A stretch of 28,632 bases of DNA, taken from assembly GCA_016987375.1 (NCBI GenBank), contig PJRA01000034.1, positions 93,440-122,071 of the forward strand. Direction: 5' to 3'. The notes beneath the pieces were generated by a model. That model had not been told where the DNA came from and ran no database searches. It saw only the letters and a list, made by a program, of their open reading frames with translations. This stretch comes from Brachionus koreanus (lineage: Eukaryota > Rotifera > Eurotatoria > Ploima > Brachionidae). This document shows, piece after piece, positions 19,150 through 28,632 of this stretch (its first letter is position 1; the number at the start of each line of letters is the position of its first letter). The position numbers were made by a program, and so were the translations under genes.

Positions 19150-19790
19150 AAAGAGGTCAAACACTAAAAACAAGGCCTGCACTAAAACGAAACCCTTAAG
19201 AAATATGTCAAGATTTTGCAGTGAGTGAAAATGTAATTATACTAGATCCAAGACCAGCAACTCATGAAACTGTTTCTCGGAATGTAAATAGAATGAACAT
19301 AATTCAAACTAACAAGTTACTCAAACAATTCAAGTTAAAAATGAACATGAAAAAAAAGCAAGAAAAAAAAGGGGAAGATCAAAGATTTTTTAAATTTTTT
19401 GACCTTTTGTGCCTAAAGTTTTTTTTTTTTTCTAAACTAAAATAACTTTGCTGTTAAAAGAAAAGAAGATCTTAGAAATATTTATTAAGGAACCAATTCT
19501 TGTTATACACCAAACTAATTAAAAAATAAATAGACTGTAAGTCAAAAATTTTAGAAATAAAAATAATACCTTAAAATAAAATAACCAAAATCTAAAGAAA
19601 TAAATTCCAAATTTCGAAGTAAAAGTTTCAGAAGTCAAAGTTATTTTTTTAAAATTTATTAATATTTTTAATATTTTTCTGTTAGATGTAAAAAATTTCT
19701 TTTTCCTCATTATTTACCCAGGCATAAGTGTACAAACCGATCACAATACCAAAGATTAAATTTACATACTTTAAATGAAATTATGAAAAA
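19150..19790. other. unassigned stretch
   Basis: A plus-strand frame at about 19200-19400 reads DFAVSENVIILDPRPATHET then VSRNVNRMNIIQTNKLLK before dissolving into lysine-rich low complexity. It looks more protein-like than its surroundings but has no ATG, matches no family I know and adjoins the LINE remnant, so it may be another transposon scrap. The rest is AT-rich. Confidence 0.25.
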
Positions 19791-19797
19791 AAATTTT

Positions 19798-20308
19798 TTA
19801 CTTTTTTTTCTTAATAAAATTTACCAAATAATTGTTTAGAAAGGTTAATTTTTGACCGAGTAGAAGGACACGCTTGTCATTAGAAGATTCAGATTCTAAC
19901 AGCTGAATTGATTTGTTAATTTGGACGGAACAATGTAAATTATTGACCGAGTCGTGTGAACATTTGACCAGACTCAAAAAGACGGTCATAAACACCAAGG
20001 CCACTATTGAAACTGACAGAATTGCCAAAGAAAAACTAGAAATCGAGTTTTTGTGCTCAACACTTTGCGAAAGAATGGCGTAGAGTGCAAGCAATGTGAT
20101 TACAATCGAAATTAGCTCATCTGAAAGAAAAATTTTAATTAAAGATGAAAATTTTTAAAATCATATTACATATAAATATAGGCCTAAAGACAAAATGAGC
20201 ATTTTTAAGCTCTTTGTGAAATACATAGGTCTCGTAGGAAAATAGAATCCATGAAGAAAAAAAAAGCAACATGGCACATAGAGCTAGATGTTGTCGTCTT
20301 AAAGACAT
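19798..20308 (-). CDS. small multi-pass membrane protein, unknown function
   Basis: Two exons on the minus strand, 20308-20170 and 20120-19798, joined by a 49-nt GT-AG intron (ATAT|GTAATA ... TTTCAG), encode 153 aa. Three hydrophobic segments are visible: about residues 8-30 (LALCAMLLFFSSWILFSY), 42-65 (ELISIVITLLALYAILSQSV) and 71-97 (FSLAILSVSIVALVFMTVFL). A hydrophilic tail of about 55 residues ends IKKKK, a dilysine-type sequence that could retain a cytosolic tail protein in the ER/Golgi if the C-terminus is cytosolic. The intron restores frame exactly and extends the hydrophobic profile, which supports a real gene. I do not recognise the family; small tetraspan-like proteins are an alternative if a fourth segment exists. 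Confidence 0.65.
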
Positions 20309-22010
20309 ACTTTTTATTTTAATAAATTTTTTTATTAAATTTTTATTTTTTTTTGTTGAATTATTAGTTATTTATTGTCATGTCAAGTTGATAAAATTAA
20401 TCGTAAATTCATATTGACTGGTTGAAACGAAGAGTTGTTAGTAATTAGAACAAAAAAGACAAAGTTTTTGGATCGTTTTTGTTTAAGAATGATAGCTTGC
20501 TAGAGGCTTTATGTTTTGATTAAGGGTTTATTTGACAATAGTGAAAAGATCGGCCTCGATTTGCTTCATCTAGTTTTGAAAAAAAAATTAATTTTTCTTT
20601 AAATTATATCAATAGAGTCAATGGGGAATCAAGAAACGGTTCGTTATAACCGAACTTCTTTACTATATCTAAATAAGACAAGAAAAATTTTTTAAATCTT
20701 TTATTTTTTAAAAAAGAACTAATAATGTCAAATATGAAAATGTATTTTATTTTTTAAAATAATCGGAGATGGTTTTTGTTTAACCATTAGACCCAAAATT
20801 TAATTCTAAATTGAACCTAAGCTATCAATTGATGACTCAAATTATGTTTTGATTTTGAAAGATGTTTCTCTATTTGAATAATCATTTTTGAAGCTTGTTA
20901 ATAATATTTTTTAACCCAGCACCTGTACTCGATTTTTTTAATATTTTTTTTAACATGGTCGAGATCTATGTCTCGGCTGCACATGACAAACATACTTATC
21001 CGACTATTAGTACACTATTAGTACTTCTTAAGCAAGGAAATACAAATTAACGAAAGAAGACAAAGAAGAAAAGCTAGAAACAAAAAGCATTCTGAGGGGC
21101 GTCTGCTTAGAAGATTAAGAACCAAAGTTTCCACACAAGCAACTTAACAATCAGCCCAGGCAAAAATGTTCCGGATAAATGCTAAGATTTTTAGATATTT
21201 AAAAAAATTAATTCTTAAAAATTTATTAAATTTGTAATGTCAGTTTCTTACAAATCGAAAGATGTCATTTTAATAAATAATTCTGTCACTAAACGATTTT
21301 TATGTTTTTGGTCAAATCTAAAAAATATAAAATTGTTGTGCTAAAATACCCATTGTTTTAAAAAATTTAAGAATCTAAGGAAAATATTATCTAGTGGTAA
21401 CATTAAATAAATTTAACTAAATCAATTTTTTCAGTCTATTTATACATTTAAAATGTACATTGTAGTATAAAATTTTTTATCAAAATATAATAAATTTGGT
21501 ATATTTTGTTAATTTTTTTTCAAAAAAGTAAATATTTTAAAATCAATAAATATATTCTCTATTTTCAAGCTAAATGTACACTTAATTTTTTCAAAAAAAT
21601 TAAGAGTATAATTTTGCACATATATGTTTTTTTCATAGTTTTTGTACATTGTTATGTACCTCGATCAGTGAGTAATTCAGAGATATAATACTGTTAACAA
21701 TGGTGTATGTCATCTACTATGACATTTATATTTATTCAAAAAACTATTAAACTAAACTAAATATAATTTTAATTAATTTAGAAATGAAAATTTTTAAATT
21801 CAAGTTTTCAGAGCAGTAATGTTTATGTCATTACTTAAAGGCAATAGTTTAAATGGGCTCATAATTATTTTGGACTGAATAATAAATTAGTTATGGGATA
21901 AATAATTACTACTATGGACTCATTTATTTATTATTTTTGGTATCTAAAATAACTAAATAACGAGTTACGAAATGACTAAACGATAACAATTTTTATTTTA
22001 ATATCTATTT
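20309..22010. other. AT-rich spacer with one basic peptide frame
   Basis: No gene is certain. At about 21030-21148 (+) a frame reads SKEIQINERRQRRKARNKKH then SEGRLLRRLRTKVSTQAT before a stop; it is Arg/Lys-rich and less AT-biased than its surroundings. It has no clear start and could be the tail of a lost gene or of a transposon protein. Elsewhere only low-complexity sequence is seen. Confidence 0.35.
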
Positions 22011-22014
22011 ATTT

Positions 22015-22245
22015 CTAAATGAAATTTGAAGAGATTCTATATCTCTCATAATAGAATCTTGTAATTTGATGTTGTCTTTGATTACATTTATTTGATGATG
22101 AAAAGCTTTTCTCATATGAAACCAACACAACGCTTGAAATTATTTGTTTTCGGTTAAAATGTTGATTTGAATTGGTTTTTATAGAATTGGCTGCATCTGC
22201 AAGCAAAGCAATATTGGCAAACTCATTAAACCCAGTTCTTATAAA
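22015..22245 (-). other. protein-like fragment, frame-shifted, unassigned
   Basis: The minus strand gives FNEFANIALLADAANSIKTN then SNQHFNRKQIISSVVLVSYE. A neighbouring frame continues MRKAFHHQINVIKDNIKLQD and SIMRDIESLQISF to a stop near 22018. The second part looks like an amphipathic coiled segment. A frame change within the stretch suggests a decayed sequence, possibly a transposon protein. I cannot name a family. Confidence 0.3.
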
Positions 22246-22354
22246 GCCAATTTGAATTGAATTGAAAATAAAATATTAATTCAGAGAACAGTTTTTATTT
22301 TTTTCTAAAACTTTAATCTTTTAAATTTTAAATTAAATAAAAAAAAAAAATATT

Positions 22355-22732
22355 TTAATTAGAAAATTGACATGATTTGGTTTGTACTGAGAAAATTAAG
22401 TTATTAGGACATTTGAGAAAGACAATTTGGTCGTCGATGCATCGGCGAAATTGTGAACAATCATTTGGTACACAAGTCAAATCGATTGATGAACATGCCT
22501 GCTGAATAGAAGAAGATGTCTTTTTTTTCAGGAGAGAAATACTTTTTTCAAACTTGATCAGTTTATTCAATATTGCCTCATTCTGTTTACTTATTTTGTA
22601 AAAAAAATATATATCAACTAAATCAGACGGCTGGACTTTTTTCCAATAATAAGTTCTCAACATATCAATTAGTTGTGACTCGACAAAACTAGCAGACAAA
22701 CACAAAATAAAATAAAAAATTTTCACATACAT
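22355..22732 (-). CDS. secreted CBM14 chitin-binding protein (peritrophin-like)
   Basis: A single exon of 125 aa starting at the ATG at 22732-22730. Residues 1-19 (MYVKIFYFILCLSASFVES) form a clear signal peptide. A charged, partly helical middle section is followed by one C-terminal peritrophin-A/CBM14 domain with the six cysteines at 80, 87, 92, 98, 108 and 121 and the family pattern C..NDCSQFRRC...........CPNNLIFS....C. Such domains bind chitin in gut lining, cuticle or egg/lorica matrices; with one domain it is likely a small extracellular matrix or gut protein. A palindromic TCACGTGA lies about 195 bp upstream (22926-22933) and is kept in the duplicate at 27.07 kb. A broken copy of this gene occurs at 27.06-27.29 kb on the other strand. 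Confidence 0.8.
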   Translation of the reverse strand: MYVKIFYFILCLSASFVESQLIDMLRTYYWKKVQPSDLVDIYFFYKISKQNEAILNKLIKFEKSISLLKKKTSSSIQQACSSIDLTCVPNDCSQFRRCIDDQIVFLKCPNNLIFSVQTKSCQFSN

Positions 22733-23271
22733 TTTTTTTTTAACTTAAAAAAATTAAAAACTTGAAAAACAAAATTACATTTAAATATTTTTTTTTCAAA
22801 AGTGCTTTTTAAAAACTGGTAATTAGTTTATTTAATTGGTCTCTGAAAGTCAAAACAAACTTTTTTGTTTCCTAGATTCGTTTTAAAAGCCAATAGTAGC
22901 AAGAATTTTATCTCCAGGAAAAAAATCACGTGATTAATAAATTAAATTGAGTTTAAATTTAAAACAAAATGATAAAGAATTAAAAATGGAAAATATTGAT
23001 GACACTCAGTCTATTCAGTTGACTTTGGTTTCTCTCTGCATCCCCTTTTGTCTTCTTAAATGTAGGCCATATACCAAATTAATTAAAATTAAGTTTGTTG
23101 TTTCATGATAAAAAAAATCAATATTAAATACATTGGAAATAAACTTTTTATTTAACTTTGAAGTAAATTTAACAGGATACTTGATAAATTGGTATCTTAA
23201 GGAAATTGAATGTATGGTTTTAAACAAGAAAATTTAAAGAAATTATCGAAAAAAATACATTTATTTTAAAA
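22733..23271. other. divergent intergenic region, CBM14 gene / DEG-ENaC gene
   Basis: The two genes point away from each other, so this 540-bp stretch holds both promoters. It contains the TCACGTGA palindrome (22926-22933) and TTGACTTTCAGAG (minus strand, about 22852-22840), both also found near the CBM14 pseudogene. No gene is supported. Confidence 0.5.
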
Positions 23272-24774
23272 ATGGTTAATTCAAATGAAAAAGCTAAATT
23301 TTTTGAAATTTTCAAAAAATGGACCGATACAATGACAATGCATGGATTTCCGAACATATTTCGGACCGGGAACAACACTATTCGAATAATGTGGATTTTT
23401 GTTTTCATTTTATCAAATGGATTCTGTTTTTGGATAATAACAAGAATTTTGATTAATTTTTTTAAATATGATGTAGTCACAACAATAAAAGTAGTTGAAA
23501 AAGATTTCTTGCCATTTCCAGCAGTGACTGTATGCAATCTAAATCCATTTATTAACGAAGAAGGCTCACAATATGTCTCAAAAGTCTTGAATGATAGCAA
23601 TTTAACTGATTTTCCACAATCTCATCATGAAGCAATTTTTTTTGGAAAAAAAGACGATGATTCACTCATTCCCTTTAACTATATGTTCACACGCTATTTA
23701 ACAACAACGTTTTCAAAGACAATTTCAATGGAACAAAGAAAAAATTTAATAACTCCTTACGAGCAAATGTTCATTAGTTGTCTTTACAATATGCAGCCAT
23801 GTAGAAAAAATGACTGGGTATTATTCTATGACACAGTTTATGGAACTTGCTACAGATTTAATTCAGGCCTGAATTCCCAAGGCGAAAAAACTAGTCTAAA
23901 AAATTCATTTCAATCGGGAAAATACTCTGGTCTTATGATTGAACTATTTGTTGGCATATCTGAAGACCAAAAAACTTTAAGTACAGGAGTTGGCGCTCAT
24001 GTATTTATAAATGACAACTTATTTCTACCCAAAGTTGGCGAAGGTTTTGATGTTTCACCAGGAACTAGTTCAAATTTAGTCGTTGAAAGATTCAAAACTG
24101 AACAATTGAGCCAGCCTTACAGTGAATGCATTGAAAATTCGGATTCAATTGATTCATTTGATTCAGAATATTACAGAAAAGTATTTAGATCTAATTTAAC
24201 TTATAGTCAAACTGATTGTTTTTATGCGTATATGCAATCAGAAACTTACAAGAGGTGTAATTGTGACGAAATCGGACACAATATTGTTTCAGAAAATGAC
24301 AACATTTGTGATAATATTACTGAGCAAATTTGTTCTATGAAAACTGTCCTTGAATTATTAAACAATAATTACAAAGAAAAATTAAAGTCAAGCTGTCCAC
24401 TTAACTGTCATTCAGTAAGTTTAGCAATAACAAAATCAGAAAATAAATATCCATCAGTATCATATGGCAATGATTTGATTAATTTTCATAGAAAAATAAA
24501 AACATTATTTGGTAATAGATCAAATATAAGCAATGAAGAACTGCGTGAAAATATGCTAGCAGTTAATGTATACTATGAAAATATAAGACAGACTGAAATA
24601 GGCCAGAATCCGAGTGTTACTTGGGATGGCTTAGTCGGAAGCATTGGGGGAACATTGGGCCTATTTTTGGGAATAAGCTTTCTAAGCTTTGCCGAAATTT
24701 TCGACTTTTTTTTTCAAATTATTTTCCATAAAATTAAAATCAATAAGAGCAAAGTTTTAGCTTTTAAAAATTAA
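23272..24774 (+). CDS. DEG/ENaC-family sodium channel subunit
   Basis: A single-exon gene of 500 aa. DEG/ENaC proteins form trimeric, amiloride-sensitive cation channels in the plasma membrane, gated by peptides, protons or force. Seen here: a short cytosolic N-terminus with the conserved His-Gly gating motif (HG at 24-25, in MTMHGFPNIF), TM1 at about 38-63, the post-TM1 FPAVTVCNLNPF motif (82-93), and a large extracellular domain with many cysteines (for example CFYAYMQSETYKRCNCDE and SSCPLNCHSVS) and several N-glycosylation sequons. The pre-TM2 segment and TM2 occupy about 455-485, with G-I-S at 467-469 as the selectivity-filter (G/S)xS. The C-terminal tail is short and basic. Length is at the lower end of the family (500-700). 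AATAAA signals follow within 20 bp of the stop. The ligand cannot be inferred. Confidence 0.93.
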   Translation: MVNSNEKAKFFEIFKKWTDTMTMHGFPNIFRTGNNTIRIMWIFVFILSNGFCFWIITRILINFFKYDVVTTIKVVEKDFLPFPAVTVCNLNPFINEEGSQYVSKVLNDSNLTDFPQSHHEAIFFGKKDDDSLIPFNYMFTRYLTTTFSKTISMEQRKNLITPYEQMFISCLYNMQPCRKNDWVLFYDTVYGTCYRFNSGLNSQGEKTSLKNSFQSGKYSGLMIELFVGISEDQKTLSTGVGAHVFINDNLFLPKVGEGFDVSPGTSSNLVVERFKTEQLSQPYSECIENSDSIDSFDSEYYRKVFRSNLTYSQTDCFYAYMQSETYKRCNCDEIGHNIVSENDNICDNITEQICSMKTVLELLNNNYKEKLKSSCPLNCHSVSLAITKSENKYPSVSYGNDLINFHRKIKTLFGNRSNISNEELRENMLAVNVYYENIRQTEIGQNPSVTWDGLVGSIGGTLGLFLGISFLSFAEIFDFFFQIIFHKIKINKSKVLAFKN

Positions 24775-24779
24775 AGAAC

Positions 24780-25840
24780 AAGGAGAAAATAAATAAAGAA
24801 TTATAATAAAGAAAACTTTTTTCTTATTTAAATATATTTATTAAATTATAACAACTGACCACTTCTAGCCTAATACAAAAATAAAGAAAAAGGAAAAATA
24901 CAAAGAAAAAATGAAAATGAAAATTTTTTAAATAGACAGTTTTCACTGTGATTTTTTAATATAAAATTCAAATATAAATGCACTTCGGATTAGAAAGCTG
25001 TTGTAGACACTTAAAGGACTACAACAGTACAATAATTGTTATAAAAACATGTAATTTAGAAATTGTCAGATATATTAGACTAGTTTTACAATTAAACAAG
25101 ATAGAGACTAGCTCTCGCGCTTTGGTTGTTGGCATCATTGCGAAGCTATCATCCCTTGGAAATTTCACCAAACACACAGCATGAATCCAACTATTGATTT
25201 TAGTTACCATAATTTTGAAGATGGATCCGCTTATCATGACAACTAAATTCATCTAGAAAATTTTGTTTAAGTAGCTTCCTAAAACTTTCAATGACTTAGT
25301 TACTGGTGTTGCTTATAGGCCTTTTATACAATAACCAAAATTTCAAAATTTTTATTAAAAAATTTTCATTATGTAAAATTTTTAGTTTTAGCACTAAAAA
25401 TTTCGAGTAGTTTTTACAAATAAACCTTTCTAGTGTCATAAAGAAAGACAAAGACAAATGACCAAGAGTTAGACATATCATTTAATAATCAGAACATTAA
25501 TGAAGATCATTTAATTCTGTTTATAGTTTTGTTATTTATTTTTTACAAACACCTAATTTAAGATTGGGTGCGGATGCACATGTTTAACTAATACTTATTG
25601 CATGCTAACTTCAACTAATACAACATAGTGCAGCATTCATGGTTGCATCAATTCACTTTCAAGGTTAATCAACAGCCTCAAGAGACTGATTAACACTTTC
25701 TTATTAAATTCATTATTGAAAAAAATTTAATTTATTAAATTAAAATTTTAATTTAATTGTTGATTTATTTGAAAAAATTAAACAACAACAAATTTAAGTT
25801 AAATAATTCAAATTTTGAAGCAAAATCCAAATAATAAAAT
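24780..25840. other. AT-rich spacer, no gene seen
   Basis: Opposing open frames around 24978-25252 overlap each other and carry no recognised motif. A 30-40 bp sequence at 25614-25650 recurs at 26080-26120 (see repeat entry). Confidence 0.5.
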
Positions 25841-26120
25841 TAAATTTCTATTATTGAAAATTGAAGGCTTAAACGTTGAAAAGTTCAACATTGATCCTTG
25901 ATCACCAAGCAATTTATTAATCTTGAATAAAAATATTCAAATGTCTTTTCTTCACTTATTGATTTGGCCATTGGTTCAATTAGGTTATTGCTGTTCTTTG
26001 AAATATAATTCAAACTTAGTACAATAGAACAGATCAAAGAGTAAATAAATCTTGTAGCATTTTCCCTAGATATTAAAAATTAGTGCAACATAGTGCAACA
26101 TTCATGGTTGCCTCAGCTGT
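25614..26120. repeat. direct repeat pair flanking a MULE fragment
   Basis: CAACATAGTGCAGCATTCAT followed by GGTTGC (from 25621) and CAACATAGTGCAACATTCAT followed by GGTTGC (from 26087) are direct repeats about 466 bp apart. They bracket the transposase fragment at 25850-26060. They may be part of the element or a later segmental duplication. Confidence 0.55.
25850..26060 (-). pseudogene. second copy of the MULE-type transposase segment
   Basis: The minus strand reads LNYISKNSNNLIEPMAKSIS then EEKTFEYFYSRLINCLVIKD before a stop, collinear in the same frame with the fragment at about 770-620 (NLIELMSKTTNGEKTFEYFY...). Shared residues are NLIE.M.K....EKTFEYFYSRL.N. The DDE part is absent here. 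Protein-level conservation between two decayed copies indicates both derive from a coding element family. Confidence 0.65.
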
Positions 26121-26129
26121 CAATGATGT

Positions 26130-27055
26130 GTAAACTCGCTGCAAAATGCATCATACTCAAATACATTAAAATTGTGATTTTTATACATAAATTTTGCATA
26201 AATAAAAAAAAGCAATAGGATTTATTTAGTTTTTGTTCTGTTCTATTTTACACATTGCATTATTCACAGATCCCATAAAGATGATAAAATAAAAATTTTA
26301 AAGAGAAAAAAACATAAAAAAAAAAGAGGAAAAACATTTAGTTAATTTTAAAAAATTTAGCTGATGAGAGAAAAAAACATAAATTTTAAAAATCAAAAAG
26401 AGAATAAAACATAAAATTAATAAAAAAATTTAATTAATTAGAATGAGGCAAAAATTAGACTTGGTCTTGGTTCAAGAATTTAGCAACCAAATAGACCTTA
26501 AAAAAATTATTTCATCTTCATAAGAGGCAGTCTCCGTAATAAACCCATTCAAATCAAACTAATTGTACTCTGTGCCAAAGCAATAGTCCTCATTTAATAG
26601 AAGTAACAACAAAATATTTTCTAAATAGACCCAAAGCAGGTCGGAAGCGAAAAGCTGGTCCTTGTTTACAATATGATCAATGAAGAAATAAAAGTAAAAA
26701 TTAATGTTTTTTACCATAGTTATAAGTGAAACATTTTAAAAAATTAAAAATAGCAAGAAAATTTATTATAATAGAGCTAACTTAATCATCATGTGGCCAA
26801 ACGAAGAATTTATATCTTTTTTGAATCAAACAAAATAGAAAAATGTTTTAACTGTTTGCATCATAGATTTTTATTTTTTGACTTTGACATTCTGTAAGCA
26901 CTATGCTGATTCATTAGATGTCTGTTGATTGTTTGAGCAAAGCAGCAACATTTTATTTTAAAGTTTTCGCCTAGACAAAAAAAACAAAGATATCATAGTT
27001 TTTTTTAAATAAATCCCATTAAATAAGAGAAAATAAATCATGTCATTTGTTCACA
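26130..27055. other. AT-rich spacer with a basic C-terminal-like fragment
   Basis: At about 26590-26685 (+) a frame reads LIEVTTKYFLNRPKAGRKRK then AGPCLQYDQ and stops. The RPKAGRKRKAGP string resembles the basic tail found after the SWIM finger in many MULE transposases, but the finger itself is not seen. Otherwise nothing is recognised. Confidence 0.35.
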
Positions 27056-27059
27056 TGCT

Positions 27060-27290
27060 AACTAGCACGTGATTTTTACTATTGTCAATATTATAAAATT
27101 GACTTTCACAGTTCAATAAATTAAAGAGATAAAAATGTGTTTATTTTCTTTAAAAAAAGTCATCTTCTACTCATCAAATGTTTTGCAATTTTGTTGATGC
27201 ATCGACGACCAGATTGTCTTTCTCAAATGTCCTAATAGCTTAATTTTCTTAGCTCAAACCAAATAAAGTCAATTTTCTAACTAAAATAAA
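27060..27290 (+). pseudogene. broken duplicate of the CBM14 gene
   Basis: The plus strand at 27195-27280 matches the last about 88 bp of the chitin-binding gene (minus strand, 22443-22355) at roughly 89% identity by eye: CIDDQIVFLKCPNSLIFLAQ against CIDDQIVFLKCPNNLIFSVQ. An Arg codon is now TGA and a second in-frame TAA follows QTK, with one cysteine lost. Upstream, GTCATCTTCTACTCA (about 27158) matches the codons before the domain, with about 40 bp deleted between. Still further upstream TTGACTTTCA (27101) and CACGTGATTTTT (27066) match the parent's promoter. Most of the N-terminal coding region is gone. It is a DNA-level duplicate, not a processed copy, because promoter sequence is included. 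Confidence 0.75.
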
Positions 27291-27538
27291 ATTTCATCAC
27301 CCTTTTTTTTTTCAATTATTTTAAAATTTTTAGAAAAAAAAGGTGGGCTCAAATACGTCAATTTAAGCAAAATTTTCCTAGGCATTTTATTTTGCCTTTT
27401 TAAAAAATAAATTTGATATTTATTCTCCAAAATCTTTGAAAAATATTAAATAAATAAAAATTAACAATATGTCAACTTAGATGATATTAGCAAAGTAGAT
27501 CTAAAATTACATTCAAGAAAGCATTATTTATCCGGTCT

Positions 27539-27549
27539 GGATATAAATA
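27539..27549 (+). promoter_or_regulatory. TATA-box-like element for the cystatin gene
   Basis: GGATATAAATA lies 52-62 bp before the cystatin ATG, a position that would give a very short leader of about 30 nt. A chance match is possible in this AT-rich DNA. Confidence 0.35.
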
Positions 27550-27600
27550 TTGCGTAAAAATTTGAAAAAATTATTATCTAAAAAATTTAAAATAAACAGA

Positions 27601-27948
27601 ATGTTTAAGAAAATTGTTATTCTATTGGCTCTAGTTGCATTGGGTAGCTGTCAATTGGGAGGTTTGCAACCTGGAGCTGTCGACGATGCCGCTTGGGAAA
27701 TAGCCAAATGGTCAACAAGTCAATTGTCCCAGTACACCAGCTCGCAAGGCGAGCATGTCGTCAAAAATATTCGCGATTTAACTACTCAAACAGTTGCAGG
27801 CGTCATTTACAGATTTACATTGGACGTTAGTGTTGTTGAGCCAACTGGCACTATGTCATTCTCGTGCCGAATCGCTGTCTTTGACCAACCATGGACCCAG
27901 ACCAGAGGATTTTTGAGCACTGAGCCACCAAAATGTGTCAGACTTTAA
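27601..27948 (+). CDS. secreted cystatin (cysteine protease inhibitor)
   Basis: A 115-aa protein inhibiting papain/cathepsin-type proteases. I start at the ATG at 27601 because it opens directly into a signal peptide (MFKKIVILLALVALGSC); the frame further upstream is lysine-rich leader without function. All three inhibitory elements are present: the N-terminal Gly pair (GG at 20-21), the first hairpin QTVAG (63-67, QxVxG consensus) and the second hairpin PW (97-98). Cys89 and Cys112 probably form the single C-terminal disulphide, fewer than the two of vertebrate type-2 cystatins. The length is typical. It may act in digestion, egg or body-fluid protease control; the sequence does not say which. 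Confidence 0.9.
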   Translation: MFKKIVILLALVALGSCQLGGLQPGAVDDAAWEIAKWSTSQLSQYTSSQGEHVVKNIRDLTTQTVAGVIYRFTLDVSVVEPTGTMSFSCRIAVFDQPWTQTRGFLSTEPPKCVRL

Positions 27949-28632
27949 ATTTGGATAACATGGTGATTTTATTTTTTCAATTTAGCAAATAATTGTTTAG
28001 TCAGCAAAAAAAAAATGATTTTAAAAATGCAAAAATAAAATTAGATTTTTTATTATTTTTTAATTTTAATTAAAAAATATAAAATAAAGCATCTTTTATT
28101 AATTTTTATAGACCATATATACAATTATATTAATATTTAAATCAACTTATGACTTAGAAATAAAAAAAAAAGAAAAAAAATTCTTAAAGCTCTCCAAAAG
28201 CTATAGCATCATGGTCATATCAATGATGAATACCCAGTAACACTCCATTGCCAATTCTCTTAAAAAAAAATATTTTTTTGTTATTATAAAATAAAAAAAT
28301 GTGTATAGCAAAATTAATATATATTACTTTTTCTCTTGAGCATCAGAAAAATTATACATTTAGTAGGTAAAAAGACAAATCAAAATTTGAAAATAGCTTT
28401 ATTTAATCAAAATTTAATCTGATCTGTTTGATTAATACTTTACACAGTATTGCACTATGGACGATTAAATTTTATTTTAAAATTTATGGTCTGCTAAATT
28501 AAAAATTCAATTTTTTTTCTAAATTCAAAATTAAATTAATATCTTAGCAAAATGTTTTAAATATAAAAAAATAATCATAAATGTAAAAAAAATTTAAAAA
28601 ATTTGATATGAATTTATCAATGTTTTTTTGTT
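27949..28632. other. AT-rich right end, one possible exon fragment
   Basis: The only protein-like patch is at about 28183-28262 (-), where one frame reads RIGNGVLLGIHH, a TGA, then YDHDAIAFGEL. Another frame reads NWQWSVTGYSSLI to a stop and could splice to an upstream frame NFSDAQEK across a 68-nt intron. I cannot choose between them or name a gene. The rest is low complexity. Confidence 0.3.

Noticed and set aside
23015..23600. Minus-strand frames antisense to the DEG/ENaC 5' end
   Set aside because: The plus-strand frame has the HG motif, TM1 and the post-TM1 motif; the antisense frames are AT-driven shadows.
24978..25252. Opposing open frames in the spacer after the DEG/ENaC gene
   Set aside because: They overlap each other antisense, show no family motif and do not extend by splicing to anything recognisable.
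27550..27600. Extended N-terminus for the cystatin
   Set aside because: It begins at a non-ATG codon just after a TATA-like box and would bury the signal peptide behind a lysine-rich leader; the ATG at 27601 gives a normal secreted cystatin.

Overview
The window is nuclear DNA from a small invertebrate animal. It is strikingly AT-rich, its genes carry very short introns (about 47-68 nt wherever I can place both splice sites), and the gene content is clearly metazoan: a peptide-type GPCR, a DEG/ENaC channel, an OATP transporter, a chitin-binding secreted protein and a secreted cystatin. A monogonont rotifer such as Brachionus would fit, but that placement is inference. There are no bacterial operons and no CRISPR array.

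Layout. The left end (1-1550) is a transposon graveyard: the C-terminal piece of a hAT transposase, two frames of a MULE-type transposase, a TTAA-flanked MITE and a LINE reverse-transcriptase remnant. At 2808-3201 (minus strand) there is a compact array of what I read as four C/D-box snoRNA genes, each closed by its own terminal stem. Two carry guides matching conserved 28S rRNA segments. After about 3 kb of AT-rich spacer comes a three-exon GPCR (6397-7589, +), then a dead mariner transposase (about 7860-8360, -), Cu/Zn superoxide dismutase in three exons (9896-10457, -), an OATP transporter (12193-14021, +), two MITEs (14.2-14.8 kb) and the replicative helicase subunit MCM5 in three exons (15551-17831, +). 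At 18.05-19.1 kb a LINE endonuclease remnant is split by a long-TIR MITE, which is itself split by a TTAA MITE, giving three nested insertions. Then come a two-exon small membrane protein (19798-20308, -), a secreted CBM14 chitin-binding protein (22355-22732, -), a single-exon DEG/ENaC channel (23272-24774, +), a second MULE transposase fragment (25.85-26.06 kb), a broken copy of the CBM14 gene (about 27.06-27.29 kb, +) and a secreted cystatin (27601-27948, +).

The genes do not form a pathway. They are independent housekeeping genes (MCM5, SOD, snoRNAs) and membrane or secreted proteins, separated by AT-rich spacers and decayed mobile elements. The most informative parts are the snoRNA array, the nested insertions with a readable 9-bp target duplication, the shared MITE family (three copies) and the recent-looking duplicate of the chitin-binding gene. 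All family calls come from motif recognition by eye; no database search was run.
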